From GCA-002779465 sp964596535 (GTDB lineage: Bacteria; Desulfobacterota; Desulfobacteria; Desulfobacterales; UBA2156), in assembly GCA_964596535.1 (NCBI GenBank), contig CAZQUR010000041.1, positions 1 to 26,287 of the forward strand: 26,287 bases of DNA, written 5' to 3'. A program made the translations under genes and the position numbers. A model generated the notes under the pieces. It searched no databases. It was not told where the DNA came from and saw nothing but the letters and a program-made list of their open reading frames with translations. Below, in pieces: positions 1-7,886 of this stretch. Each line of letters begins with the position of its first letter. The first letter of the stretch is position 1.

Positions 1-62
1 ATTCAGATCCGCCCCAAAAAAATGAGTGAAATGCACCCAATCGCAATTTCGCGTTGAAATTA

Positions 63-91
63 TTGACAATCGATATTATGAAGCGATATCG
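63..91 (+). promoter_or_regulatory. Putative promoter and inverted repeat upstream of padR-like gene
   Basis: A TTGACA hexamer at 63-68 could be a -35 box. It is followed by an inverted repeat, CGATAT (71-76) and ATATCG (86-91), with a 9-nt spacer. The second arm falls where a -10 box would be expected, but no good -10 match is visible there; TATAAA at 102-107 is too far away. PadR proteins usually bind inverted repeats at their own promoter, so this may be an autoregulatory site. That is inference, because the classic PadR motif is not obvious. Confidence 0.35.
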
Positions 92-155
92 GTTTTAATA
101 ATATAAATTCAAAACTCGTTTCCACCGCGATTAAAAAACGTTAGCAGGAGGAAAA

Positions 156-458
156 ATGATCCGCGATCTGGAATTGGCCTTTATTAAAATCCATATTTTA
201 TACCATTCGGAAAAAGAAGAGGTGTTCGGGGTCGGTTTGATGGAAGAACTCGCCCGTCACGGCTATGAGATCAGTGCGGGCACCCTGTACCCGATCCTGG
301 CCAAGCTGGAAAATGGGGGATATCTGACGAGTCGTGCGTATACAGTCAACCACAAGCAGCGGAAGTATTATCGGATTACAAACAAGGGCAGTAAATTGCT
401 GGAGCAGATGCGAAACAAGATCAAAGAACTGTACGCGGAAGTGATCCAACAACAATGA
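156..458 (+). CDS. PadR family transcriptional regulator
   Basis: This 100-residue protein has the size and pattern of a short (subfamily 2-like) PadR winged-helix repressor: the helix run ending in SAGTLYPILAKLENGGYL (about residues 40-57) is the recognition helix and start of the wing, followed by a basic wing rich in Lys/Arg and Tyr. The start ATG is preceded by AGGAGG at a good distance. Its stop codon overlaps the start of the next gene as ATGA (455-458), so the two are very probably co-transcribed and translationally coupled, and the permease is the likely target. The effector cannot be read from the sequence. Confidence 0.88.
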   Translation: MIRDLELAFIKIHILYHSEKEEVFGVGLMEELARHGYEISAGTLYPILAKLENGGYLTSRAYTVNHKQRKYYRITNKGSKLLEQMRNKIKELYAEVIQQQ

Positions 459-1243
459 GTTATATCGTCATATGCCTTACGGCGATGGGGGTGTCGGCCC
501 TGACCCTTTTTTCGGGTTTCGGCCTGGGAACCCTGTTGATGCCGGCCTTTGCCCTGTTCTTCCCGGTGGAAGTGGCGGTGGCGGCGACGGCCGTCGTCCA
601 CGGCGCCAACAACATGTTTAAAATCGTCATGGTGGGAAGACATGCCGATAAAACCCTCATCGTCCGTTTCGGGCTTCCCGCCATCATCGCCGCTTTTGCA
701 GGGGCTGCCGCCCTTGGCTATGTGGCGCATTTCGGCGAAATCGTCCGGTACGCCATCGGCCCCCGGACCGCCGTGGTCACCCCCGTCAAGCTCGTCATGG
801 GCGTGCTGATGCTTGCTTTCGCCCTGCTGGAACTCCTCCCCCGCCTGCGGAAAATCCAATTCAACCGGAAGTACCTGTTTGCCGGAGGGATCCTTTCGGG
901 TTTTTTCGGCGGGTTTTCGGGTCACCAGGGAGCTCTGCGTTCGGCGTTTCTGGCCAAGGTGGGCATCTCCACCGAGGCCTTTGTGGGGACCAATGCCGTG
1001 ATCGGCTTTATGGTGGATGCGGCAAGAATCGCTACCTATGCATTCATGTTTTTTCTGGCAAAGACAACTTATCCAATCGGCCCGGCCCAATGGCCCCTGA
1101 TCTTTGCCGGCACCCTGGCGGCGTTTTCCGGCGTGATGATCGGCAAGCGCTTCCTCCACAAGATCACCATGAGAACCGTTCAAACGCTGACGGGCGTCTT
1201 ATTATTGGCGATCGCCCTTTTCCTTGCTACGGGCGTCATATGA
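455..1243 (+). CDS. TauE/SafE family membrane permease (putative sulfite/organosulfur or anion exporter)
   Basis: This 262-residue, very hydrophobic protein has about eight predicted membrane segments. It carries the twofold TauE/SafE (DUF81) pattern: a Gly-rich first helix (GFGLGTLLMPAF, about residues 22-33) is echoed in the second half by GGILSGFFGGFSGHQGALRS (about 144-163). Length is normal for the family. Family members export sulfite, sulfoacetate or related anions across the cytoplasmic membrane, but specificity is not readable here. The start overlaps the stop of the PadR gene. The nearby sulfide oxidoreductase makes a sulfur oxyanion plausible as substrate, as inference only. Confidence 0.85.
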   Translation: MSYIVICLTAMGVSALTLFSGFGLGTLLMPAFALFFPVEVAVAATAVVHGANNMFKIVMVGRHADKTLIVRFGLPAIIAAFAGAAALGYVAHFGEIVRYAIGPRTAVVTPVKLVMGVLMLAFALLELLPRLRKIQFNRKYLFAGGILSGFFGGFSGHQGALRSAFLAKVGISTEAFVGTNAVIGFMVDAARIATYAFMFFLAKTTYPIGPAQWPLIFAGTLAAFSGVMIGKRFLHKITMRTVQTLTGVLLLAIALFLATGVI

Positions 1244-1486
1244 AACCATCCCGCCTTTTTGAACTGCAGCCGGAAGCGCATTCCCCGCTGTTTGCAGGGG
1301 GAAGCTACAAAAACACTTCAAACGTCACGAGTTAGAGGGATCCTGGTACCCAGTGTCGTCCATTTTTGGATCTGTGAAATTTAAAACCGATCCGAACCGG
1401 ATGCATTCATCCTGACCGAACCGTCGTTCCAAAGGGCACCCTGATCCACCGGACGGCGTGATATCCCGCATCTGAAAAATATTTTA
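1244..1486. other. Intergenic region without a supported gene
   Basis: No coding signal that I trust between the permease and the next promoter. It contains an imperfect hairpin (TTCCCC around 1280 pairing with GGGGAA around 1300) that lacks a T-run on the + strand, and a small GGATG/CATCC hairpin near 1398-1411. Neither is a convincing terminator. Confidence 0.4.
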
Positions 1487-1532
1487 TTGACAAAGAAAAA
1501 ATCAGCATATAAATATATATTTATAAACTGAT
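1487..1532 (+). promoter_or_regulatory. Promoter with 32-bp near-palindromic operator (site 1 of a matched pair)
   Basis: TTGACA at 1487-1492 is followed, 15 bases later, by TATAAA at 1508-1513 (TAAATA at 1510-1515 would give a 17-base spacer). The -10 lies inside a near-perfect palindrome, 1501-1532: outer arms ATCAG and CTGAT and an AT core of nine uninterrupted pairs per side, 14 of 16 positions symmetric. The same arrangement (TTGACA, 8 bases, ATCAGCATATAAA) recurs at 7616-7655 upstream of the ArsR gene. A repressor bound here would block RNA polymerase. ArsR-family dimers bind AT-rich interrupted palindromes, so the ArsR at 7883 is the natural candidate. Start codon of the first gene is about 85 bases downstream of the expected transcript start. 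Confidence 0.75.
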
Positions 1533-1603
1533 TTTATTCGTCCTCCGGATTTCCCTGGTCCTAACTAAACGGGATCATTCCTGAAACCGGAAAGGAAGAT
1601 CGC

Positions 1604-2881
1604 ATGGCGCCAAAACAAACAAGGGGAACCGTGAAACTCGAAGGCCGTTCACGGCAAAGAAAAGCGAGACATAAAATGCGTATCGTCATCATCGGGGGTT
1701 CCTTCGGCGGACTGACCACCGCTTATCGATTGCGAAAACATCTCGATTCGGAAAAATACGAAATCATCCTTGTTTCCAAGGATCCGCGCTTTGTCTTTAT
1801 TCCTTCCCTTCCCTGGGTCGCCATCGGGGTCAAGCGGCTGGATCAGATTTCCTTTGACCTGGAAAAACCTCTGAAACGCATGGAAATCCGGTTCGTTCAT
1901 GCCACCGTGGAGAAGATAGAACCCGATGAACAAAAAATCTTCACCAACGGAAAAAACTGGGCGTACGATTACCTTGTTGTTGCAACGGGACATCGCAGTG
2001 CAAACGAATCCGTTCCCGGCCTGGGACCGTGGGATGGTCCCGGACATTCGCTCATGACCCCGCCGGAGGCGGAAGAGACGTGGGAGGCATTGAACGTTTT
2101 TTCCCGCGATTTTGGCCCGATGGTGGTGGGGTGCGCCCCCGGGGCCAGTTGCATCGGTCCGGCCTATGAATTTGTCTTTGAGGTGGATCAATTGCTGAGA
2201 AAACAAAGGATGCGGCACAAGGTGCCCATTGTTTTTGTCACACCCGAGCCGTTCCCGGGTCATTTCGGAGTCGGAGGTGTGGGTAAAATTCGACATTTTC
2301 TGGAAAGCGAACTGGAATCCCGGGACATCCGGTATTTTACTTCCGCGGCGGTTTCAGAAATCACCGATACTTCCGTAAAATTGGCGGATGGGACCGTCTT
2401 TGAATCCCTCTTTTCTCTCATCATTCCGCCCCTGGGAGGGATAAATGCCGTGGCCGAATCCCCCGGGCTTTCGAACCCCAAGGGGTTCATACCGGTGGAC
2501 GAAGGTTACCGGCACAGGGAATTTCACAATATTTACGCTGTGGGCGTCGCGGTTGCCTTTCCGCCTGTCGACGACACGCCGGTTCCCGTCAACTTTCCAA
2601 AGACCGGGCATATGACGGAACAGATGGCCGAAATCGCCGCACACAACATCGCGGTGGATATCCGGGGCGGGGAAAAACAGGTGCGGGATCTTTGGATCGA
2701 TTGCATCATGGATATGGGGAACACGGCGGCGCACATGCGGGCCGACCCGGTCCGGCCGCCGCGGAATATCGCGAAAGTCAGCCGCGGGAAACGGTGGTTG
2801 TGGATGAAAAAGTATTTTGAAAAATATTACTTATGGAGAACCCGTCGCGGAAAAACCATACCCGGCGGCATCGGATGGTAA
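1604..2881 (+). CDS. Sulfide:quinone oxidoreductase-like FAD-dependent flavoprotein
   Basis: The 425-residue protein starts its FAD-binding Rossmann fold at residue 25 (MRIVIIGGSFGGL). It keeps the SQR-type stretch FIPSLPWVAIGV (65-76), the ATG motif VVATGH (125-130) and a late GVAVAFP segment (314-320). Cys177 and Cys183 (GCAPGASC, followed by IGPAYEF) match the region of a redox cysteine in type V-like SQRs, and PKTGH (332-336) is also type V-like. The only other cysteine is Cys367, so the usual late redox cysteine may be missing or moved. A basic, possibly amphipathic C-terminus (about 395-417) would suit peripheral membrane attachment. The start at 1604 has AAGGAAG at good spacing; ATG at 1676 is the alternative and gives a more usual N-terminus. 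Likely role: sulfide oxidation or polysulfide formation at the quinone pool. Confidence 0.82.
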   Translation: MAPKQTRGTVKLEGRSRQRKARHKMRIVIIGGSFGGLTTAYRLRKHLDSEKYEIILVSKDPRFVFIPSLPWVAIGVKRLDQISFDLEKPLKRMEIRFVHATVEKIEPDEQKIFTNGKNWAYDYLVVATGHRSANESVPGLGPWDGPGHSLMTPPEAEETWEALNVFSRDFGPMVVGCAPGASCIGPAYEFVFEVDQLLRKQRMRHKVPIVFVTPEPFPGHFGVGGVGKIRHFLESELESRDIRYFTSAAVSEITDTSVKLADGTVFESLFSLIIPPLGGINAVAESPGLSNPKGFIPVDEGYRHREFHNIYAVGVAVAFPPVDDTPVPVNFPKTGHMTEQMAEIAAHNIAVDIRGGEKQVRDLWIDCIMDMGNTAAHMRADPVRPPRNIAKVSRGKRWLWMKKYFEKYYLWRTRRGKTIPGGIGW

Positions 2882-2947
2882 ACGCGCGGAGCCGTCGTTT
2901 GAAGATGAATCACACCGCGACCACCGCAGGCGCGTCTTGAAAAAACA

Positions 2948-2976
2948 GGATGCATCCGGATTCGGCGTAGAATCCG
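2948..2976 (+). repeat. Intergenic palindrome plus 7-bp hairpin
   Basis: The 146-base gap between the flavoprotein and the exporter gene holds a perfect 10-bp palindrome GGATGCATCC (2948-2957), overlapped by a hairpin with arms CGGATTC (2957-2963) and GAATCCG (2970-2976) and a 6-nt loop. It is followed by an A-run rather than a T-run, so it is more likely an RNA processing or stability element than a terminator. Confidence 0.45.
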
Positions 2977-3027
2977 ATATTTCGCAAAAAAAAAGAGAGT
3001 GATGCTTTTCTGGAAAGGAGAACAGCC

Positions 3028-5340
3028 GTGCTGGCTCATGTGACACGATTCGCGCTCGATTGGCCGAAAAGCGTGATCGCCATCGTCTTGGCATTGACGG
3101 TTCTTTTCGGTTTGCAATTTCCAAAGATCACCATTGATACGGATCCGGAAAACATGCTGGAACCGGACCAGGCGGAACGGGTCTTTTATGATCAGGTTAA
3201 AAAGGAGTTCGGGATTCATGACTTGATTGTCGTGGGCATCGTCGACGAAAAGGGTGTTTTTCGACCCGACGCCCTGGCCCGTATCACCCAGGTCATTGAT
3301 GAGATCCTCAAAATCAAGGGCGTGATCATCCCGGACGTGGTGAGCTTGACGACCACCGACAACATCAAGTCCGCAGCCGGCCTCCTGGATGTGCATCCCG
3401 TCATGCGCCGGATACCCTCCAGCAAGGCGGAAATCGAGGAAATCCGCACGGATATCTCAGAAAACCCTTTCCTGCATGAAAAGATTGCTTCGGAGGACGG
3501 CACCGCCGTGGCAATCTATGTCCCCATTCGGGAAAAGCGCATGAGCTATCGGATCGCCGGCGAAATCGAATCGATCCTGAAGCGGGCGCTTCTTCCCGGT
3601 CAGGAGTACCATCTGGCCGGCCTCCCCGTCGCCGAGGACACCTTCGGCCATGAAATGTTCGTTCAAATGGCCGTCGTGGCGCCCCTTGCCTTCCTGGCTA
3701 TCCTGGTACTCGTATTTTTGCTTTTCCGTCGAGCGGGGTTTCTCGTACCGATCGGGATGGATGCCATGTTCGCCGTTGTCTGGTCCATGGGGTTGCTCAT
3801 TGGAACCGGGCATACCGTTCATATCATGAGTTCCATGATTCCGGTCTTCCTCATGCCCATCGCGATACTGGATGATGTCCATGTTTTAAGCGAATTCTTT
3901 GATCGTTACCGTGCCTTGGGCGGAGACAAACGGCGCGCACTCCTGGAAGGGATGCAACCCCTGTATCGTCCCATGTTGTTTACGTCCCTCACGTCGGCGG
4001 TCGGTTTCGCGTCGCTTTCATTGGCGGACATTCCGCCGGTTCGGGTCTTCGGCCTCTTCGTCGCTTTCGGGATCATGGCCGCCTGGCTCTTTTCCATGAC
4101 GATGGTTCCCGCGGTGATCAGCCTGATGAGCGATGAACGTTTGAAGCGTATCCTGCCCCGGACAAATGGCGATCCCCGGACTTCCATTCTGGATCGCTGC
4201 CTTCATTTTATTGGACAACTGGCTTTTACAAGGGCGAAAACGATTCTGGTCGTAACGGTGCTCCTGATCGCAACCGGTGTCGCGGGCGTGCTGCGGATTC
4301 AGGTCAACGACAACCCGGTTCGATGGTTCAAAAAGGCGCACCCCATACGAATCGCGGATACGGCGATGAACCGCCTTTTTGGCGGCACCTACATGGCCTA
4401 TCTTGTGGTGGAAACTTCTGAAGCGAATGCCATCAAGCGAACCGAGATCGTCTCCTATATTGCGGACATCCAAACGCACCTCGAAAAGGAGCCCCTTGTG
4501 GGAAAGACCTCTTCGATGGCCGATATCGTCCGGCGGGTCAATCTCGTTCTTCACGACAACGTCCCTGAGTTTTACGACGTCCCGAAGACCGCGGAAGCCG
4601 TCGGGCAGTTTCTCTTCCTTTTCCAGGCTTCAGGCGACCCGGACGACCTGGATAACTTTGTGAACCGTACCGCCGACAAGGCCAACATCTGGATACAGAT
4701 GAAAAGCGGTGACAACCAAAAAATGCACGCAGTCGAGCAGCACCTGGACGATTTTATCCAAAAAACGCCACCCCCTGCCGGTGTGCAACTGAAGTGGTCC
4801 GGCCTCACATACATCAACAAAGTGTGGCAGGATCTTATGGTGGTGGGGATGCTCAAAGCCATCCTGGGGAGCTTTGCGGTGGTGTTCTTTCTCATGATGA
4901 TTGAATTCCGTTCCCTGGTGTGGGGAGGACTTTCCATGATTCCATTGAGCGCGGCGATCCTTTTCTCCTACGGTCTGGTCGGATGGACGGGCAAAGACTA
5001 CGACATGCCCATTGCGGTTTGTTCCTCCCTGTCTTTGGGGTTGGGGATCGACTTTGCGATCCATTTTATCCAGCGCTTTCGGCAACGGTACCGGGTGACC
5101 CCAAATTTTGCCGAAACAAACCGGTATATGTTCGAGGAACCGGGTCGGGCGATCGCCCGGAACGCCATTGTCATCTCCCTCGGTTTTCTGCCCCTTGTGG
5201 CGTCCTCCCTTACGCCGTACGTGACGGTGGGCATGTTCTTCGCCCTTTTGATGATGTTCAGTACGCTGGCCACTCTTTTTCTTATACCCGCGGCGCTGCG
5301 TTTCACAAAACCGAACATGGAAAAAGGAGGTGAATCATGA
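3028..5340 (+). CDS. MMPL-like RND superfamily exporter
   Basis: The 770-residue protein has the internally duplicated RND layout. One membrane helix (about 12-30) leads into a periplasmic domain (about 31-215), then a block of five helices (about 218-370); the pattern repeats with a helix near 405-425, a second periplasmic domain, and a final block (about 612-760). Acidic residues in helix 4 of each half (ILDDVH near 284 and GLGIDFAIHF near 673) fit the proton-relay position of MMPL/SSD-type exporters. Length is that of the short COG1033-like exporters, not AcrB. The GTG start has AAAGGAG upstream. The following two genes encode a periplasmic LolA-like protein and a beta-barrel, a set usually linked to lipid or hydrophobic-compound movement to the outer membrane. 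Confidence 0.88.
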   Translation: MLAHVTRFALDWPKSVIAIVLALTVLFGLQFPKITIDTDPENMLEPDQAERVFYDQVKKEFGIHDLIVVGIVDEKGVFRPDALARITQVIDEILKIKGVIIPDVVSLTTTDNIKSAAGLLDVHPVMRRIPSSKAEIEEIRTDISENPFLHEKIASEDGTAVAIYVPIREKRMSYRIAGEIESILKRALLPGQEYHLAGLPVAEDTFGHEMFVQMAVVAPLAFLAILVLVFLLFRRAGFLVPIGMDAMFAVVWSMGLLIGTGHTVHIMSSMIPVFLMPIAILDDVHVLSEFFDRYRALGGDKRRALLEGMQPLYRPMLFTSLTSAVGFASLSLADIPPVRVFGLFVAFGIMAAWLFSMTMVPAVISLMSDERLKRILPRTNGDPRTSILDRCLHFIGQLAFTRAKTILVVTVLLIATGVAGVLRIQVNDNPVRWFKKAHPIRIADTAMNRLFGGTYMAYLVVETSEANAIKRTEIVSYIADIQTHLEKEPLVGKTSSMADIVRRVNLVLHDNVPEFYDVPKTAEAVGQFLFLFQASGDPDDLDNFVNRTADKANIWIQMKSGDNQKMHAVEQHLDDFIQKTPPPAGVQLKWSGLTYINKVWQDLMVVGMLKAILGSFAVVFFLMMIEFRSLVWGGLSMIPLSAAILFSYGLVGWTGKDYDMPIAVCSSLSLGLGIDFAIHFIQRFRQRYRVTPNFAETNRYMFEEPGRAIARNAIVISLGFLPLVASSLTPYVTVGMFFALLMMFSTLATLFLIPAALRFTKPNMEKGGES

Positions 5341-5404
5341 GACTGGAACGAGCGCTTCGAGGCGCGGCGGGTATTTTTGAATCACATAAAAGGAGTCTTT
5401 CCCG

Positions 5405-6244
5405 ATGAAAAGGATAGCATTTTATTTAACAATAACGATGCTCATGGTCGGGGGTTTCACTTTCGCCCAAGAAACAGCCCCCGGGAACACACAATTATCC
5501 CCGGAAAAGATCATAGAGAAATCCCAGCTGGCATTCTATTACGCCGGGAAGGACATGAAGGCCAAGGTGACGATGGAGCTCATTGATAAAGACGGCGGCC
5601 GTCGCACCCGGGTCATGACCCTATTGCGCAGGGACGAAAGTGAAGGGGGTAATCAAAAGTACTTTATCTATTTTCATGAACCGGGGGATGTTCGGCGCAT
5701 GGTATTCATGGTCTGGAAATACCCTGAAAAGGAAGATGACCGCTGGCTCTTCGTTCCGGCGGTGGACCTGGTCAAGCGAATCGCTGCCGACGACAAGCGC
5801 TCCAGCTTTGTGGGATCGGATTTTACTTATGAAGACGTATCCGGAAGAGATGTGGATGCGGACCGGCATTCCTTTCTAAAAGAAGAAAAATTGAATGGAA
5901 AAGACTGCTATGTGATCGAGAGCACACCCGAGTCCGGCGCCGACTATATCAAACGGATTTCATGGATAGACAAGGAAACCTATTTGCCGATTCAGGAAAC
6001 GTACTACGACGCCCAGGAACAGTTGTTTCGGATTTTCACTGCGGACCGCATCGAGCGCACCACAACAGAAAATAACGGGGAATCGCAGACGTGGCCGACC
6101 GTTATGAAACGCACCATGAAAAACGTTAAAACCGGCCACCGAACGGAAGTGACTCTCAACGCGATTCGTTACAACGTCGGGTTGAAGGATAACGACTTCA
6201 GCGAACGGCGTATGCGCCGGCCTCCGATTGCGTGGATCCGGTAA
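5405..6244 (+). CDS. LolA-like outer membrane lipoprotein-sorting protein (periplasmic carrier)
   Basis: The protein of 279 residues begins with a Sec signal peptide (MKRI, hydrophobic stretch to about residue 19, cleavage probably after the Phe-Ala near 20-21). The mature part matches the LolA-like/DUF1329-related fold found beside MMPL exporters: DMKAKVTMELIDKDGGRRTR (about 49-68), a strand-rich core with EPGDVRRMVFMVWKYP, LFVPAVDLVKRI and SFVGSDFTYEDVSGRD, and a C-terminal GLKDNDFSERRMR typical of this family. LolA-type half barrels carry lipid through the periplasm. An AAGGAG site precedes the ATG. It lies between the RND exporter and the beta-barrel gene, all closely spaced, so a three-part trans-envelope route is likely. 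The cargo is unknown. Confidence 0.87.
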   Translation: MKRIAFYLTITMLMVGGFTFAQETAPGNTQLSPEKIIEKSQLAFYYAGKDMKAKVTMELIDKDGGRRTRVMTLLRRDESEGGNQKYFIYFHEPGDVRRMVFMVWKYPEKEDDRWLFVPAVDLVKRIAADDKRSSFVGSDFTYEDVSGRDVDADRHSFLKEEKLNGKDCYVIESTPESGADYIKRISWIDKETYLPIQETYYDAQEQLFRIFTADRIERTTTENNGESQTWPTVMKRTMKNVKTGHRTEVTLNAIRYNVGLKDNDFSERRMRRPPIAWIR

Positions 6245-6289
6245 AGAGCCATTGGTAACCCTTATGGAGCGTTGTTGCGGGAAACCGGT

Positions 6290-7567
6290 ATGCGATCCAA
6301 GAAAAGCCGTCTGAAATATGCTCTTTTCGTCCTGTGCCTTATCGTTCCGGGTGTTGCCCATGGATGGGACGACAGGAATGTGGATGTGCATGGATTCCTG
6401 ATGGGGAATTATTCGGGACGCATCCGCGGAGAGGGACCGGATGATGGGGAAAACGGCGACTTTCTGCTTGCCGAAGAACGCTTCCGGCTGGATGTGAGTG
6501 CGTGGTCGGCGTCCGTTGAAGCGTCCGCCAGGGTCAAAGGCGATTTTTTTCATGACGCGCTGACGGACGAATTCGATACGGATCTTCGGGAAGCCTACGT
6601 GGATTACAGCACGGGGGCCTTTGATTTTCGCTTCGGCCGACAGGTCGCCACGTGGGGGGTGGGAGACCTTCTTTTTATCAACGACGTTTTTCCAAAGGAT
6701 TATGTATCGTTTTTTTCCGGCAGACCGCTGGAGTACCTCAAAGTCGGTGTTGACGGCATTCGATTCCGATATACCTCGGATATTGTAAACGCCGTGTTTT
6801 TCTTGATCCCCTTTTTCGAACCGGACAACCTTCCCGCATCGGATCGGTTTTTTCTTTTTGATCCATTCGCCGAGGTGCCCCACCGGGAAGTACAGGAGCC
6901 TGAATCCTCGTACGGGAATACGGAACTGGCGTTGCGGTTGTATCGGAAAATAACCGATATCGATATTTCCTTGTATGCGTATCGGGGTTTCTGGCGGATT
7001 CCTGCCATGCGTCCCGACAACCTCGATGTACCCACCCGCCTGTTGGCCTTCTATCCCCCTTTGTCCGTTTACGGGATGAGCGCCCAGAAGAGTGCATTCG
7101 GAGGGATTTGGAGTTTCGAGACGGGATACTACCAGTCGAGGGATGACGCAGACGGAAATGATCCCGCAGTCCCCAATTCTCAATACCGATTCTTAATCGG
7201 TTACCAACGGCAGGTCTGGCCGGATGCCACCATCGGCGTTCAATATTACGCAGAAGTCATGAAAGATTATGCGGCCTATCAGCATACCCTTCCGGACGGC
7301 TTCCCTGCGCAGCACGAGTACCGTGACGTTGTTTCGTTTCGTTTCGACCAATTGTGGAAACACCAGACCTGGATGTTTTCCATGATGTGTTTCTACAGCC
7401 CCGCGGACAACGATTATCTTTTCCAGCCGCAGATATTATACAAGTTTTCGGATAATCTTGCGGCTACAATGGGTGCAAATATTTTCGGAGGACAACACGA
7501 TTGGACGTATTTCGGCCAATTTGAAAAAAACGACAACATTTATTTATCGATACGATTTGATTTCTAA
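6290..7567 (+). CDS. Outer-membrane beta-barrel protein partnering the RND/LolA-like pair
   Basis: I chose the ATG at 6290 because it starts a clean signal peptide (MRSKKSRLKY, hydrophobic core, cleavage near AHG/W); a TTG at 6272 gives six extra residues. The mature protein of about 400 residues is rich in aromatic, Asp and alternating strand patterns and ends in Phe (IYLSIRFDF), the usual beta-barrel assembly signal. Segments such as LREAYVDYSTGAFDFRFGRQ and WGVGDLLFINDVFPKDY resemble the DUF1302/alginate-export-like porin group. It is the third gene of the exporter/LolA-like/barrel set and probably forms the outer-membrane end. It could also be a more general porin. Confidence 0.8.
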   Translation: MRSKKSRLKYALFVLCLIVPGVAHGWDDRNVDVHGFLMGNYSGRIRGEGPDDGENGDFLLAEERFRLDVSAWSASVEASARVKGDFFHDALTDEFDTDLREAYVDYSTGAFDFRFGRQVATWGVGDLLFINDVFPKDYVSFFSGRPLEYLKVGVDGIRFRYTSDIVNAVFFLIPFFEPDNLPASDRFFLFDPFAEVPHREVQEPESSYGNTELALRLYRKITDIDISLYAYRGFWRIPAMRPDNLDVPTRLLAFYPPLSVYGMSAQKSAFGGIWSFETGYYQSRDDADGNDPAVPNSQYRFLIGYQRQVWPDATIGVQYYAEVMKDYAAYQHTLPDGFPAQHEYRDVVSFRFDQLWKHQTWMFSMMCFYSPADNDYLFQPQILYKFSDNLAATMGANIFGGQHDWTYFGQFEKNDNIYLSIRFDF

Positions 7568-7615
7568 ATACCGGATCAACACGAATCATTTCCGGTGGCC
7601 AAAAGAAAAAAAGGA

Positions 7616-7655
7616 TTGACAGGAAAAAGATCAGCATATAAACAGATATTTATAT
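7616..7655 (+). promoter_or_regulatory. Promoter with palindromic operator (site 2 of a matched pair)
   Basis: TTGACA at 7616-7621, then 8 bases, then ATCAGCATATAAA, exactly as at site 1. TATAAA (7637-7642) is the likely -10. The palindrome here is shorter: 7636-7655, arms ATATAAA and TTTATAT around a six-base centre, 16 of 20 positions symmetric. It lies upstream of the ArsR gene, so autoregulation is likely and the two sites would define one regulon. The transcript would carry a leader of about 190-230 bases before the first good ribosome binding site; an 18-bp imperfect palindrome centred on GGTACC (7799-7816) lies in that leader. Confidence 0.72.
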
Positions 7656-7841
7656 AAAAGATTATTGTGGACGCTGTCATTCAGTTGAAATGAACCCAAA
7701 AGACTTTTTCAGCCTACGAAAACGGTGGCAAAGTATCAGGGAGCGGTTTCTGCGGGTACGCGTTTATTGTTTTCGGTGAAGATTCCTTGATATTCTCAGC
7801 AAGAGGTACCCCTCGCAAGTGACGTTACAGGAGATGCCTGG

Positions 7842-7886
7842 ATGATCAATGCAGAGAAAACCCAAGTATGGGGTATCGTACGATGA
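7842..7886 (+). CDS. Possible 14-codon leader ORF coupled to the ArsR gene
   Basis: ATG at 7842 is preceded by AGGAG (7829-7833) with 8-base spacing, the best ribosome binding site in this leader. The reading frame encodes MINAEKTQVWGIVR and stops with TGA at 7884-7886, overlapping the ArsR ATG at 7883 as ATGA. The ArsR gene itself has only a weak GGGG upstream. This is the arrangement expected for translational coupling. No homology can be claimed for so short a peptide, and it could be chance. Confidence 0.4.
   Translation: MINAEKTQVWGIVR

Noticed and set aside
368..1183. Minus-strand frame opposite the TauE/SafE gene
   Set aside because: Gly/His/Asp-rich antisense product with no recognisable fold; the opposite strand has a clear membrane protein with a ribosome-site-coupled start.
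2957..2976. Hairpin as a rho-independent terminator between the SQR-like gene and the exporter
   Set aside because: It is followed by an A-run on the + strand, not a T-run, so it would not terminate + strand transcription.
7690..7779. 29-codon ORF in the leader of the ArsR operon
   Set aside because: No ribosome binding site before its ATG and an unusual Arg-rich product; less likely than the ORF at 7842.
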